DNA of 40,282 nt, taken from Psychrobacter cibarius (GTDB lineage Bacteria > Pseudomonadota > Gammaproteobacteria > Pseudomonadales > Moraxellaceae). The stretch spans positions 1-40,282 of the forward strand of contig NZ_JABASQ010000024.1 of the NCBI RefSeq assembly GCF_016107535.1. The letters are read 5' to 3'. The notes under the pieces are model-generated. The model saw only the letters and a list, made by a program, of their open reading frames with translations, was not told where the DNA came from and did no database searches. The first letter of the stretch is position 1; each line of letters starts with the position of its first letter. Shown piece by piece: positions 25,723-32,468 of the stretch. Made by a program: the position numbers and the translations under genes.

Positions 25723-26823
25723 ATGGCAGATTTATTTGACAACCCAATGAGCCTGAATGGGTTTGATTTTGTTGAATTCGCCTCACCTCAACCGGATGCG
25801 GTCGACGCATTGTTCAAACAGCTTGGCTTTGCCCATGTCGCCAACCATCGCTCAAAAGATGTGGCGCTATACCGTCAAGGTGACATCAATCTTATTCTCA
25901 ATCGTGAACCAAAAAGCGAAGCCAGCTATTTCGTTGAAGAGCATGGTGCTGGCGCTTGTAGCATGGGTTTTCGTGTGCAGAATTCCAAAAAAGCTTATGA
26001 GCGTGCCATCGAAATGGGCGCGCAGCCAGTAGACGTACCCACTGGTGTGATGGAGCTGCGCCTGCCTGCTATCAAGGGTATCGGTGGCTCACTGATTTAT
26101 CTCATCGATCGTTATAAAGATGGTGAGTCTATTTATGACGTCGATTTCGAGTTTTTTGCTGATGTAGACCGTCGTCCTGTCGGGCATGGTTTCAAAGTTA
26201 TCGACCATTTAACCCATAACGTTTACCGTGGTCGTATGGCTTATTGGGCAAACTTTTATGAGCGCATTTTTAACTTCCGCGAAATCCGCTTTTTTGACAT
26301 CAAAGGTGAATATACGGGTTTGACCAGTAAAGCCATGACAGCGCCTGATGGCAAAATTCGTATTCCATTGAACGAAGAGTCAAAGCAGGGCGGCGGTCAA
26401 ATCGAAGAATACTTGATGCATTTCAACGGTGAAGGTATTCAGCATATTGCTTTGGCCAGCGATGATTTGTTTGCCAGCATCGATAAATTAAAAGCAGCAG
26501 GTATCCCGCTTATGACCGCTCCAACCGCGACTTACTATGAAATGCTGAGTGAGCGTCTACCAAATCATGGCGAAAATGTCTCTGAGCTACAGATGCGCGG
26601 TATCTTGTTAGATGGCACCACTGAAGGCGGAACACCGCGTCTGCTGCTACAAATTTTCTCTGAAACTATCTTAGGTAGCCCTGTTTTCTTCGAGTTTATC
26701 CAGCGTAAAGGTGATTACGAAGATGGCTTTGGTGAAGGTAATTTCAAAGCCTTATTTGAATCCATCGAGCGCGATCAAGTCCGTCGTGGCACGGTTGGTC
26801 AGCCAGAAACTGAAACAACGTAA
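25723..26823 (+). CDS. hpd: 4-hydroxyphenylpyruvate dioxygenase
   Basis: 366 residues from ATG 25723, nine bases after AAGGA; the longer TTG frame at 25702 overlaps that site. Oxidises 4-hydroxyphenylpyruvate to homogentisate with Fe(II) and O2. Two VOC-type domains: N-terminal (about 10-140) and catalytic (about 155-355). Iron ligands are His162 ([14 protein letters not shown]), His241 ([11 protein letters not shown]) and Glu324 ([11 protein letters not shown]). The C-terminal [22 protein letters not shown] is the highly conserved helix that gates the active site. It heads a rightward group hpd-phhA-phhB-transporter, although the spacers of 90-190 bp leave room for internal promoters. Confidence 0.97.
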   Translation: MADLFDNPMSLNGFDFVEFASPQPDAVDALFKQLGFAHVANHRSKDVALYRQGDINLILNREPKSEASYFVEEHGAGACSMGFRVQNSKKAYERAIEMGAQPVDVPTGVMELRLPAIKGIGGSLIYLIDRYKDGESIYDVDFEFFADVDRRPVGHGFKVIDHLTHNVYRGRMAYWANFYERIFNFREIRFFDIKGEYTGLTSKAMTAPDGKIRIPLNEESKQGGGQIEEYLMHFNGEGIQHIALASDDLFASIDKLKAAGIPLMTAPTATYYEMLSERLPNHGENVSELQMRGILLDGTTEGGTPRLLLQIFSETILGSPVFFEFIQRKGDYEDGFGEGNFKALFESIERDQVRRGTVGQPETETT

Positions 26824-27011
26824 GCGCCTCTATATTTAGGGAAAAATCCATAAAATAAACGGGCAGGGTAAAAGGAGTTTGTCTTGTCCCTAATAACCAC
26901 TGCGCTCTGTAATACCATGTGTTCAATGCGATGACTGAGCTATGGTTCAGTCATGATTGAAAACGACTAGCAAAAATTCAGAGCGCTAATGGCAATAAAA
27001 GGAATACAGGC

Positions 27012-27956
27012 ATGGAACGCCTACCACATACGAATTCTGTTAATAAAGCTATCGGTGCCAACAGCGTTGCTTGCAAAACGCTAGGCACTGATGCTGCCAG
27101 TCACGATGATTCTGCTCATAAAAAGCAGGATTCTATGCCTAAAAAACAACCTTACGTGTCGCATCAGCCAGATAGCCATGGTCATATTCACTATAGTGAT
27201 AATGAAAATGGTATGTGGCAGACATTGCTTGAGCGTCAAGCCGAGCAAATACCTAATCGCGCCTGCCCAGCCTATCTAGATGGTTTAAAAAAACTAGACC
27301 TACCGACCACACGTATTCCTCAGCTACGGGATATTGATGAGGTATTACAAGCCACCACAGGTTGGCAAACTGCCGCTGTCCCTGCATTAATCAGTTTTGG
27401 TAAGTTTTTTAAATTGCTTGCCAATAAATCCTTTCCGGTGGCAACTTTTATCCGTCGATTTGATGATATGGACTATATCGAAGAGCCTGATATTTTTCAT
27501 GAAATTGTTGGACATTGTCCGCTTTTGACCCATCCTGCCTTTGCGACGTTCAATGAAACTTATGGCAAGTTGGGTCTTAATGCCACTAAAGAAGAGCGGT
27601 GGTTTTTGGCACGGCTCTATTGGTTTACCATCGAGTTTGGTTTGGTGGGACAAAATCAGGGCGGTCGCCGAATCTATGGCGGTGGTATCTTAAGCTCACC
27701 GTCTGAGACGGTTTATGCGCTCAGTCATGAGTCTCAAAATAAAACAGAAAAGCAGTCTCAACCAGAACATCGAGCCTTTGACTTGCTTGATGTGTTACGT
27801 ACCCCTTATCGTATCGATCATATCCAGCCGATTTATTATGTCATTGATGATTTGGATACATTATTTGATATCGTCAATAGCGATATCATGGGAATGGTCA
27901 AACAAGCCATGTCGCTAGGATTGTTCGAGCCTAGTTATGCAGTAAAAAACGCCTAA
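27012..27956 (+). CDS. phhA: Phenylalanine 4-monooxygenase
   Basis: 314 residues. Hydroxylates phenylalanine to tyrosine using tetrahydropterin, Fe(II) and O2. The catalytic core (about 55-310) has the iron ligands His163 and His168 (DIFHEIVGHCPLL) and Glu208 (YWFTIEFGLV), plus the pterin-contacting GYWFTIEFG-type region and GGGILSS. The first 45 or so residues are a polar extension not needed by the family; a shorter start at Met42 is conceivable, but AAAAGGA precedes ATG 27012 with good spacing. An insert of Lys/Gln/Ser residues near 245 looks like a surface loop. phhB follows 126 bp downstream, as expected for pterin recycling. Confidence 0.96.
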   Translation: MERLPHTNSVNKAIGANSVACKTLGTDAASHDDSAHKKQDSMPKKQPYVSHQPDSHGHIHYSDNENGMWQTLLERQAEQIPNRACPAYLDGLKKLDLPTTRIPQLRDIDEVLQATTGWQTAAVPALISFGKFFKLLANKSFPVATFIRRFDDMDYIEEPDIFHEIVGHCPLLTHPAFATFNETYGKLGLNATKEERWFLARLYWFTIEFGLVGQNQGGRRIYGGGILSSPSETVYALSHESQNKTEKQSQPEHRAFDLLDVLRTPYRIDHIQPIYYVIDDLDTLFDIVNSDIMGMVKQAMSLGLFEPSYAVKNA

Positions 27957-28082
27957 TGCATGGTTAAGACAAACGGCATCATTTGAATGATGTAGCCGTA
28001 AATGACAGCGTCAACATGGACGTAACTGTATTAATAATAACAGTATTAAAAAAATGAATAGTTAACATAAAAGGACATTATA

Positions 28083-28424
28083 ATGACGACATTATCACAA
28101 GCCAGCTGTGAGGCCTGCCGCATTGGCGCGCCAACGGTCAGCGACATCGAAACACAAGAGCTATTACAGCAAATTCCAGATTGGTCATTGATCGAGGTTG
28201 ATGGCATCAAGCAATTACAACGTCAATATAAATTCAAAAACTTCGTCAAGGCGATGGAGTTTGCCAATCAATTAGCAGACATCGCCGAAGCAGAAGGGCA
28301 TCATCCTGGCATATTGGTAGAGTGGGGCAAGGTGACGGTTACGTGGTGGTCACACAGCATTAAAGGTCTGCATCGCAATGATTTTGTCATGGCAGCTAAG
28401 ACCGATAGTCTGCTGGATCAATAA
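28083..28424 (+). CDS. phhB: Pterin-4a-carbinolamine dehydratase
   Basis: 113 residues. Dehydrates the 4a-carbinolamine made by PhhA so that the pterin cofactor can be reduced again. Family core: [45 protein letters not shown] segment with His73, His74 and His91 as the catalytic histidines, followed by the [14 protein letters not shown] helix. AAAAGGA lies about seven bases before the start. The N-terminus has two Cys residues (Cys9, Cys12) not needed for catalysis. Location directly after phhA confirms the assignment. Confidence 0.96.
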   Translation: MTTLSQASCEACRIGAPTVSDIETQELLQQIPDWSLIEVDGIKQLQRQYKFKNFVKAMEFANQLADIAEAEGHHPGILVEWGKVTVTWWSHSIKGLHRNDFVMAAKTDSLLDQ

Positions 28425-28516
28425 TGAGGCTAGCAATCGCTATTGCAACTCATTAAACTTGTCCGACTCAAAGCCAACCCTAACGCCAGATTTGACTGGC
28501 AAGCTAAGGATGTGTG

Positions 28517-29905
28517 ATGCCTCCAAAAATATTAACCCAAATTTCACCTCAACTGGCATTTATGATTTCTACCATTGTCATCGCTATTATGGGCGTTACC
28601 ATGATAGGTTTTGGCTGGGTACCGCATTTATCATTGATACTCGCTATTTGTGTCTTGCTGGGCATTGGTCTGTTTAAAGGCTTGACCTTTGACGATATGC
28701 AAGCGCAAATGGCATCAGGTGTCATGCGCGGTATCGGTGCGATCTATCTATTCTTCTTTATTGGTTTGATGGTCGCTGCTTTAATGATGTCTGGTGCTAT
28801 TCCAACGCTGATGTATTTTGGTTTTCAGTTGATATCGCCAGAGTATTATTACATTTCAGCCTTTGTATTGACCTCCATTATTGGTATTGCCTTGGGCAGT
28901 AGTTTGACCACCGCGGCGACATTGGGCGTGGCTTTTATTGGTATGAGTAATGCCTTTGATGCCAACGTGGCGATTGCGGCTGGTGCGGTGGTTTCAGGGG
29001 CGTTTTTCGGTGATAAAATGTCGCCGTTATCAGACACCTGTACCATTGCTTCATCGGTGGTGGGTATTGATTTGTTTGAGCATATTCGCAATATGATGTA
29101 TACCACGGTACCAGCGTGGATACTCACGGTCATTATTTTTTGGTTTTTCTCTGGGCAGACCGCAGGCTCTGACTTGAGTCAAGTAACCGTATTGCAAGGT
29201 CAGTTGATTGAAAGTGGCTTGGTACATGGTTATGCGGTATTGCCATTTGTGGTACTGGTTGGGTTGGCGGTTTTTCGTGTCAATGCCATTTATACGATTA
29301 TCTGTACCATTGTGGCAGCATTGATTATTACTTATTTGCACAGCTCGCCGAGCTTTGGACAATTAGGCGGCTATTTATTTGCAGGCTATGCACCAGCTGA
29401 ATCGTTAGAGCTGGGTGAAGTCGGTGGTATGCTATCGCGCGGCGGTGTGCAGAGTATGTTCTTCACTCAAGCGATTGTGATATTGGCACTCAGTCTTGGT
29501 GGCTTGCTCACAGCATTGGGTATCTTGCCAGCACTGTTATCAGGGATTAAAGATACATTAACCACATCAGGACGCGCCATATTTGCCGCTGCCATGTCTG
29601 CTCTGAGTATTAACGTGCTTATTGGTGAGCAGTATTTGAGTATTTTATTATCTGGTACTGCCTTTCGTCCGACGTTTGAGCGCTTGAATTTACATCCTAA
29701 GAATCTGTCTCGTACCATTGAAGATGCAGGTACGGTCATCAATCCTCTAGTGCCTTGGAGTGTGTGCGGCGTGTTTATCAGCCAAGCATTAGGCGTGCCC
29801 GTGCTTGATTATCTGCCTTATGCGTTCTTCTGTTATTTATCGCTGTTACTAACGATATTGTTTGGCTTTACGGGAATTACCATCAGCCGACTCAAGAGTC
29901 AGTGA
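28517..29905 (+). CDS. NhaC-family antiporter/symporter, possible aromatic amino acid transporter
   Basis: 462 residues from ATG 28517 (the overlapping GTG at 28514 is too close to AAGGA). About 11-12 membrane segments are visible, with the family motifs LGSSLTTAATLGVAFIGM, SGAFFGDKMSPLSDTCTIAS (the ion-binding region) and a repeat-related late motif ending NPLVPWSVCGVFIS. NhaC-fold proteins include Na+/H+ antiporters and sodium-coupled amino acid carriers. Being the last gene after hpd-phhA-phhB, 92 bp past phhB, suggests import of tyrosine or phenylalanine rather than pH homeostasis. That assignment is from context only. A strong hairpin follows 38 bp after the stop. Confidence 0.88.
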   Translation: MPPKILTQISPQLAFMISTIVIAIMGVTMIGFGWVPHLSLILAICVLLGIGLFKGLTFDDMQAQMASGVMRGIGAIYLFFFIGLMVAALMMSGAIPTLMYFGFQLISPEYYYISAFVLTSIIGIALGSSLTTAATLGVAFIGMSNAFDANVAIAAGAVVSGAFFGDKMSPLSDTCTIASSVVGIDLFEHIRNMMYTTVPAWILTVIIFWFFSGQTAGSDLSQVTVLQGQLIESGLVHGYAVLPFVVLVGLAVFRVNAIYTIICTIVAALIITYLHSSPSFGQLGGYLFAGYAPAESLELGEVGGMLSRGGVQSMFFTQAIVILALSLGGLLTALGILPALLSGIKDTLTTSGRAIFAAAMSALSINVLIGEQYLSILLSGTAFRPTFERLNLHPKNLSRTIEDAGTVINPLVPWSVCGVFISQALGVPVLDYLPYAFFCYLSLLLTILFGFTGITISRLKSQ

Positions 29906-29943
29906 CCCGAAAAACTTTTGTCTCTAAATTCTGCATTAAAACG

Positions 29944-29990
29944 CTAGGGCTTGTTGTGTCTTCTAAGACAATACAACAAGCCCTAGTTTT
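29944..29990 (+). terminator. Long hairpin terminator with MITE-like ends (copy D)
   Basis: Arms CTAGGGCTTGTTGT and ACAACAAGCCCTAG pair perfectly (14 bp); an inner TCTT/AAGA extends the stem, and a T-rich tail follows. It fits the end of the hpd-phhAB-transporter group. The TAGGGC..GCCCTA ends match those of the other inverted-repeat elements, so it may derive from the same or a related family. Confidence 0.8.
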
Positions 29991-30019
29991 TATTTATACC
30001 CTTGCAATCATTTGAGACA

Positions 30020-30135
30020 AGCTGATAGGTGTTGAGTACGATATACCAGATTTGCAGCTCGCTAAGTTGTGTAGTAGGCGCTGTACGTGGGATTAAAAAC
30101 GTTTGTTCAAGAGAGTGAGCAGACGTTTTTTTGTG
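30020..30135 (+). ncRNA. Candidate small RNA ending at an orphan terminator
   Basis: The terminator at 30095-30132 has no coding gene between it and the previous terminator. This raises the possibility of a short transcript of roughly 80-130 nt. TTGAGA at 30012 with TACGAT at 30037 (19-bp spacer) is a weak promoter candidate; the 5' end given is approximate. It could equally be a second, back-up terminator for the preceding operon. Confidence 0.22.
30095..30132 (+). terminator. Strong orphan rho-independent terminator
   Basis: A 15-bp stem (30095-30109 with 30116-30130, two G-U wobbles), loop AGAGAG, and a run of seven T. Confidence 0.85.
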
Positions 30136-30439
30136 TTTTTGGATAGTACTTGTACAGTCATCGCTTCGGCATAGATAGCCGTTACTGACGTTGGTATTCG
30201 ACAGCTCTTCGGTGGTTAAAGAAATAAAAGCGACTAAAAATCCAATCAGCTTATATCAACTCATCGAAGTGTTCTTTATTGATATGAGTAATGGTTTGTG
30301 CGAGTTCAAAAATGATTAAGGGGATTAAGAATTATACTTGTATTTAAGGGTTACGTGTCACAGATAAAAGAAAATCGGGCGTCTAGATACTTACAAGCAA
30401 CAGCGAACGGGAATAAAAAGAATGGCATTTTAAGTTAAT

Positions 30440-30458
30440 GATAATTGTTTTTATTATC
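30440..30458 (+). promoter_or_regulatory. Fur box candidate
   Basis: 19 bp beginning GATAAT and ending ATTATC; by eye it matches the classic 19-bp Fur consensus at 14 positions with perfect outer hexamers. It lies about 60 bp before an iron-siderophore ABC operon, which supports iron repression through Fur. Confidence 0.7.
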
Positions 30459-30517
30459 GTTTACGAGTAAAATCAGTTTTTATTGGCTGTCCAATATAAA
30501 TACAACGATTTAAATTC

Positions 30518-31297
30518 ATGATGAGTACCGATATGTTACGTGCAAACCAATTGACCATCAGTCGCCAAGGAAATACCTTACTAGACAATGTAAGCTGTGA
30601 GATTGATAGCAACCAATTGGTCGCTTTGGTTGGACATAATGGTTCAGGAAAATCGACTTTAATCAAAGCGTTGGCAGGCGAGATGATGAGTAATGGCGGT
30701 AGCATCATCTTGGATGATCGCCGTATCAGTGATTACAGTAGCAAAGCGCTGGCGCGACAAATGGCATATTTGCCACAGCAACTACCAGAAGCCGCTGGGT
30801 TTTCAGTACGTGAGCTGGTCATGCTAGGACGTTATCCGCATCAAAAATGGCTGCAAAAGCCCAACCAAATGGACAAAGATAAAGTAATAGAAGCCATGCG
30901 CATCACCCAAACAGAGGCGTTCGCTGACCGCATTACGGCCACTCTTTCAGGTGGTGAGCGCGCTCGCGTTTGGCTTGCTATGTGTCTGGCACAAGACACC
31001 AGATATTTATTACTTGATGAGCCATTAGCCGCGCTTGATATGCACTATCAGCTTGAAGTTATCCAGCTTATCCGTCGTTTGGTGGATGAGCAGGGCTTGA
31101 GTGTGGTTATTATTTTGCATGATATTAATTTGGCCGCGCAGTATGCCGATCGAGTTATCGCCTTAAAAAACGGTCGTATTTGCCATAATGGTGATATCGG
31201 AAGCACCATGCAACCGACAGTATTGCACAAGATTTTTAACGTCGATATGCAGCTGCTTAGTCATCCTATAACGGGGCAGCCAGTCGCCGTTGCCTAG
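30518..31297 (+). CDS. fhuC: Ferric siderophore ABC transporter, ATP-binding protein (FhuC-like)
   Basis: 259 residues, cytoplasmic ATPase powering import by the FecCD-type permease encoded downstream. Walker A GHNGSGKST (39-47), Q-loop near AYLPQQLPE (83-91), signature LSGGERARVWLAM (143-155), Walker B YLLLDEP (163-169) and switch His201 (VIILHDINLAAQYADRV) are all present, with the FhuC/FecE-type spacing. The start is uncertain: ATG 30518, 30521 or 30533, none with a strong ribosome binding site. Its stop codon abuts a MITE-like element. FhuC rather than FecE or FepC is suggested by the fused FhuB-like permease; the siderophore itself is not determined. Confidence 0.9.
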   Translation: MMSTDMLRANQLTISRQGNTLLDNVSCEIDSNQLVALVGHNGSGKSTLIKALAGEMMSNGGSIILDDRRISDYSSKALARQMAYLPQQLPEAAGFSVRELVMLGRYPHQKWLQKPNQMDKDKVIEAMRITQTEAFADRITATLSGGERARVWLAMCLAQDTRYLLLDEPLAALDMHYQLEVIQLIRRLVDEQGLSVVIILHDINLAAQYADRVIALKNGRICHNGDIGSTMQPTVLHKIFNVDMQLLSHPITGQPVAVA

Positions 31298-31388
31298 TAG
31301 GGCATATCATCAATCTGAACGAAAATGAATAAGTAGGCTAAAAATGGTTAAATTTTTATGACCGTTTTTAAAATGAGGGCATGCCCTA
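31298..31388 (+). mobile_element. MITE-like inverted-repeat element, copy C
   Basis: 91 bp from TAGGGCATATCATCA to TGAGGGCATGCCCTA, beginning at the base after the fhuC stop. Internal GTAGGCTAAAAATGGTTAAA and the right end TTTTTAAAATGAGG match the reverse complement of copy A, proving common origin; it lacks about 80 bp of the centre. It separates fhuC from the binding-protein gene. Confidence 0.7.
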
Positions 31389-31448
31389 GTATTTACCTCA
31401 GCTTTTTCATTTCTTATTTTCTCTTATTCGCGCAAAAGATAGGCCGCC

Positions 31449-32468
31449 ATGTTTCCTGCTCTTTATAAAGCTCTGTTCTCTTTAATAGCCATAAAATCTT
31501 TCATAAAACCTTGTATAAAAGCTGGCTCAAATCTCACTATCAGTAAATATAAGTGGTTGCCGCTCATAGCAAGCTTAACACTGACCACTATGCTGACGAC
31601 CTGTCACCAACCAATAACGGCACAAAAAGACGCTCAAGTGGGCAATTCAGATAACGCTAACATCAATATAGTCTCACCTGATTGGGGCAATGCGGCAACC
31701 TTGACCGCTATGGGTTACCCCCCGATAGCGACGGGTGATGTGAGGGTGTGGGACAGATGGGTAGGTACGCCTGAATTGCCAACATCAATCATTGATTTGG
31801 GCATTCGCTATCAGCCTAATGCGGAATTGGTTGCCCAATTGCCTGTCGATTTGGTCGTCGATAACTTTTTTTATGAGCATGCCCGCAATCTCTATGGAGA
31901 TGTGCCCTCTGAGTCAGTCATGTTCGCCGCTAAAGGTGATACTGCAACTTGGGCAGATTATACTGAGCCAACTCGTCAGTTGGGACAGCTAATTGATGAA
32001 CCAGCCTTGGCTGAAAGCTATATTACAAAAAGTCAGACAGATATCAAACTGGCAAGTGAGCGTCTGCAGCAGCGCTATCCAAAAGTAAAGAGATTTGCCG
32101 TTGTGCAGTTTGCTGATGCCAATAACATGCGCATGTATGTCAAAAATAGTTTGTTTCAGCCCGTGCTAAAAGAGATGGGCAGAGAGCTGGATGTATTAGG
32201 CAAAGGCAATCAATGGGGGTTTGTCCCTATTCGAATGGGCGACTTGGCTCAATTGGATAATGAGACCTGCCTATTAATCATCGACCCTTTAAGCCCGATA
32301 ACCCGAGCTGAGATTAAAGACAGTTTGGTTTGGCAGCGTCTAGGCTATGGCGATGAGCGCTGCGTGGGTGAGCTGCCGCCCATATGGATTTATGGTGGCA
32401 TGTCGTCACTGGTCGGCTTAGCAAATAATTTATCAACAGTGACATTAAAAGGTGGGGCAGCATCATGA
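31449..32468 (+). CDS. fhuD: Ferric siderophore periplasmic binding protein (FhuD-like)
   Basis: 339 residues. Captures ferric siderophore in the periplasm for the FhuB-type permease. A long N-region is followed by a hydrophobic segment (about 36-50) and LTTC (Cys52), so a lipoprotein form is possible although the lipobox is imperfect. The mature part has the class-III binding-protein layout: an N-lobe starting at the VSPDWGNAATLTAMGYPP segment, a long connecting helix (about 195-215) and a C-lobe. LPVDLVVDNFFYEHARNLYG replaces the more usual KPDLI motif. Its stop overlaps the permease start (ATGA), showing translational coupling. A weak AGG precedes the ATG. Confidence 0.88.
   Translation: MFPALYKALFSLIAIKSFIKPCIKAGSNLTISKYKWLPLIASLTLTTMLTTCHQPITAQKDAQVGNSDNANINIVSPDWGNAATLTAMGYPPIATGDVRVWDRWVGTPELPTSIIDLGIRYQPNAELVAQLPVDLVVDNFFYEHARNLYGDVPSESVMFAAKGDTATWADYTEPTRQLGQLIDEPALAESYITKSQTDIKLASERLQQRYPKVKRFAVVQFADANNMRMYVKNSLFQPVLKEMGRELDVLGKGNQWGFVPIRMGDLAQLDNETCLLIIDPLSPITRAEIKDSLVWQRLGYGDERCVGELPPIWIYGGMSSLVGLANNLSTVTLKGGAAS

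Larger units (their letters stand above)
29906..30517. other. Gene-free stretch between transporter and iron operon
   Basis: 612 bp with no credible ORF. From left to right it holds: a long hairpin with MITE-like ends (29944-29986), a second strong terminator with no gene before it (30095-30132), unremarkable sequence to about 30430, then the Fur-box candidate (30440-30458) and the start region of the ABC ATPase gene. Confidence 0.7.

Noticed and set aside
26930..26954. TGACTGA/TCAGTCA hairpin between hpd and phhA as an operon-ending terminator
   Set aside because: Short stem and no T-run; it may be a processing site at most.
27971..27992. CATCATT/AATGATG hairpin between phhA and phhB as a terminator
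   Set aside because: A 2-base loop and no T-run; the two genes work together and are probably cotranscribed.
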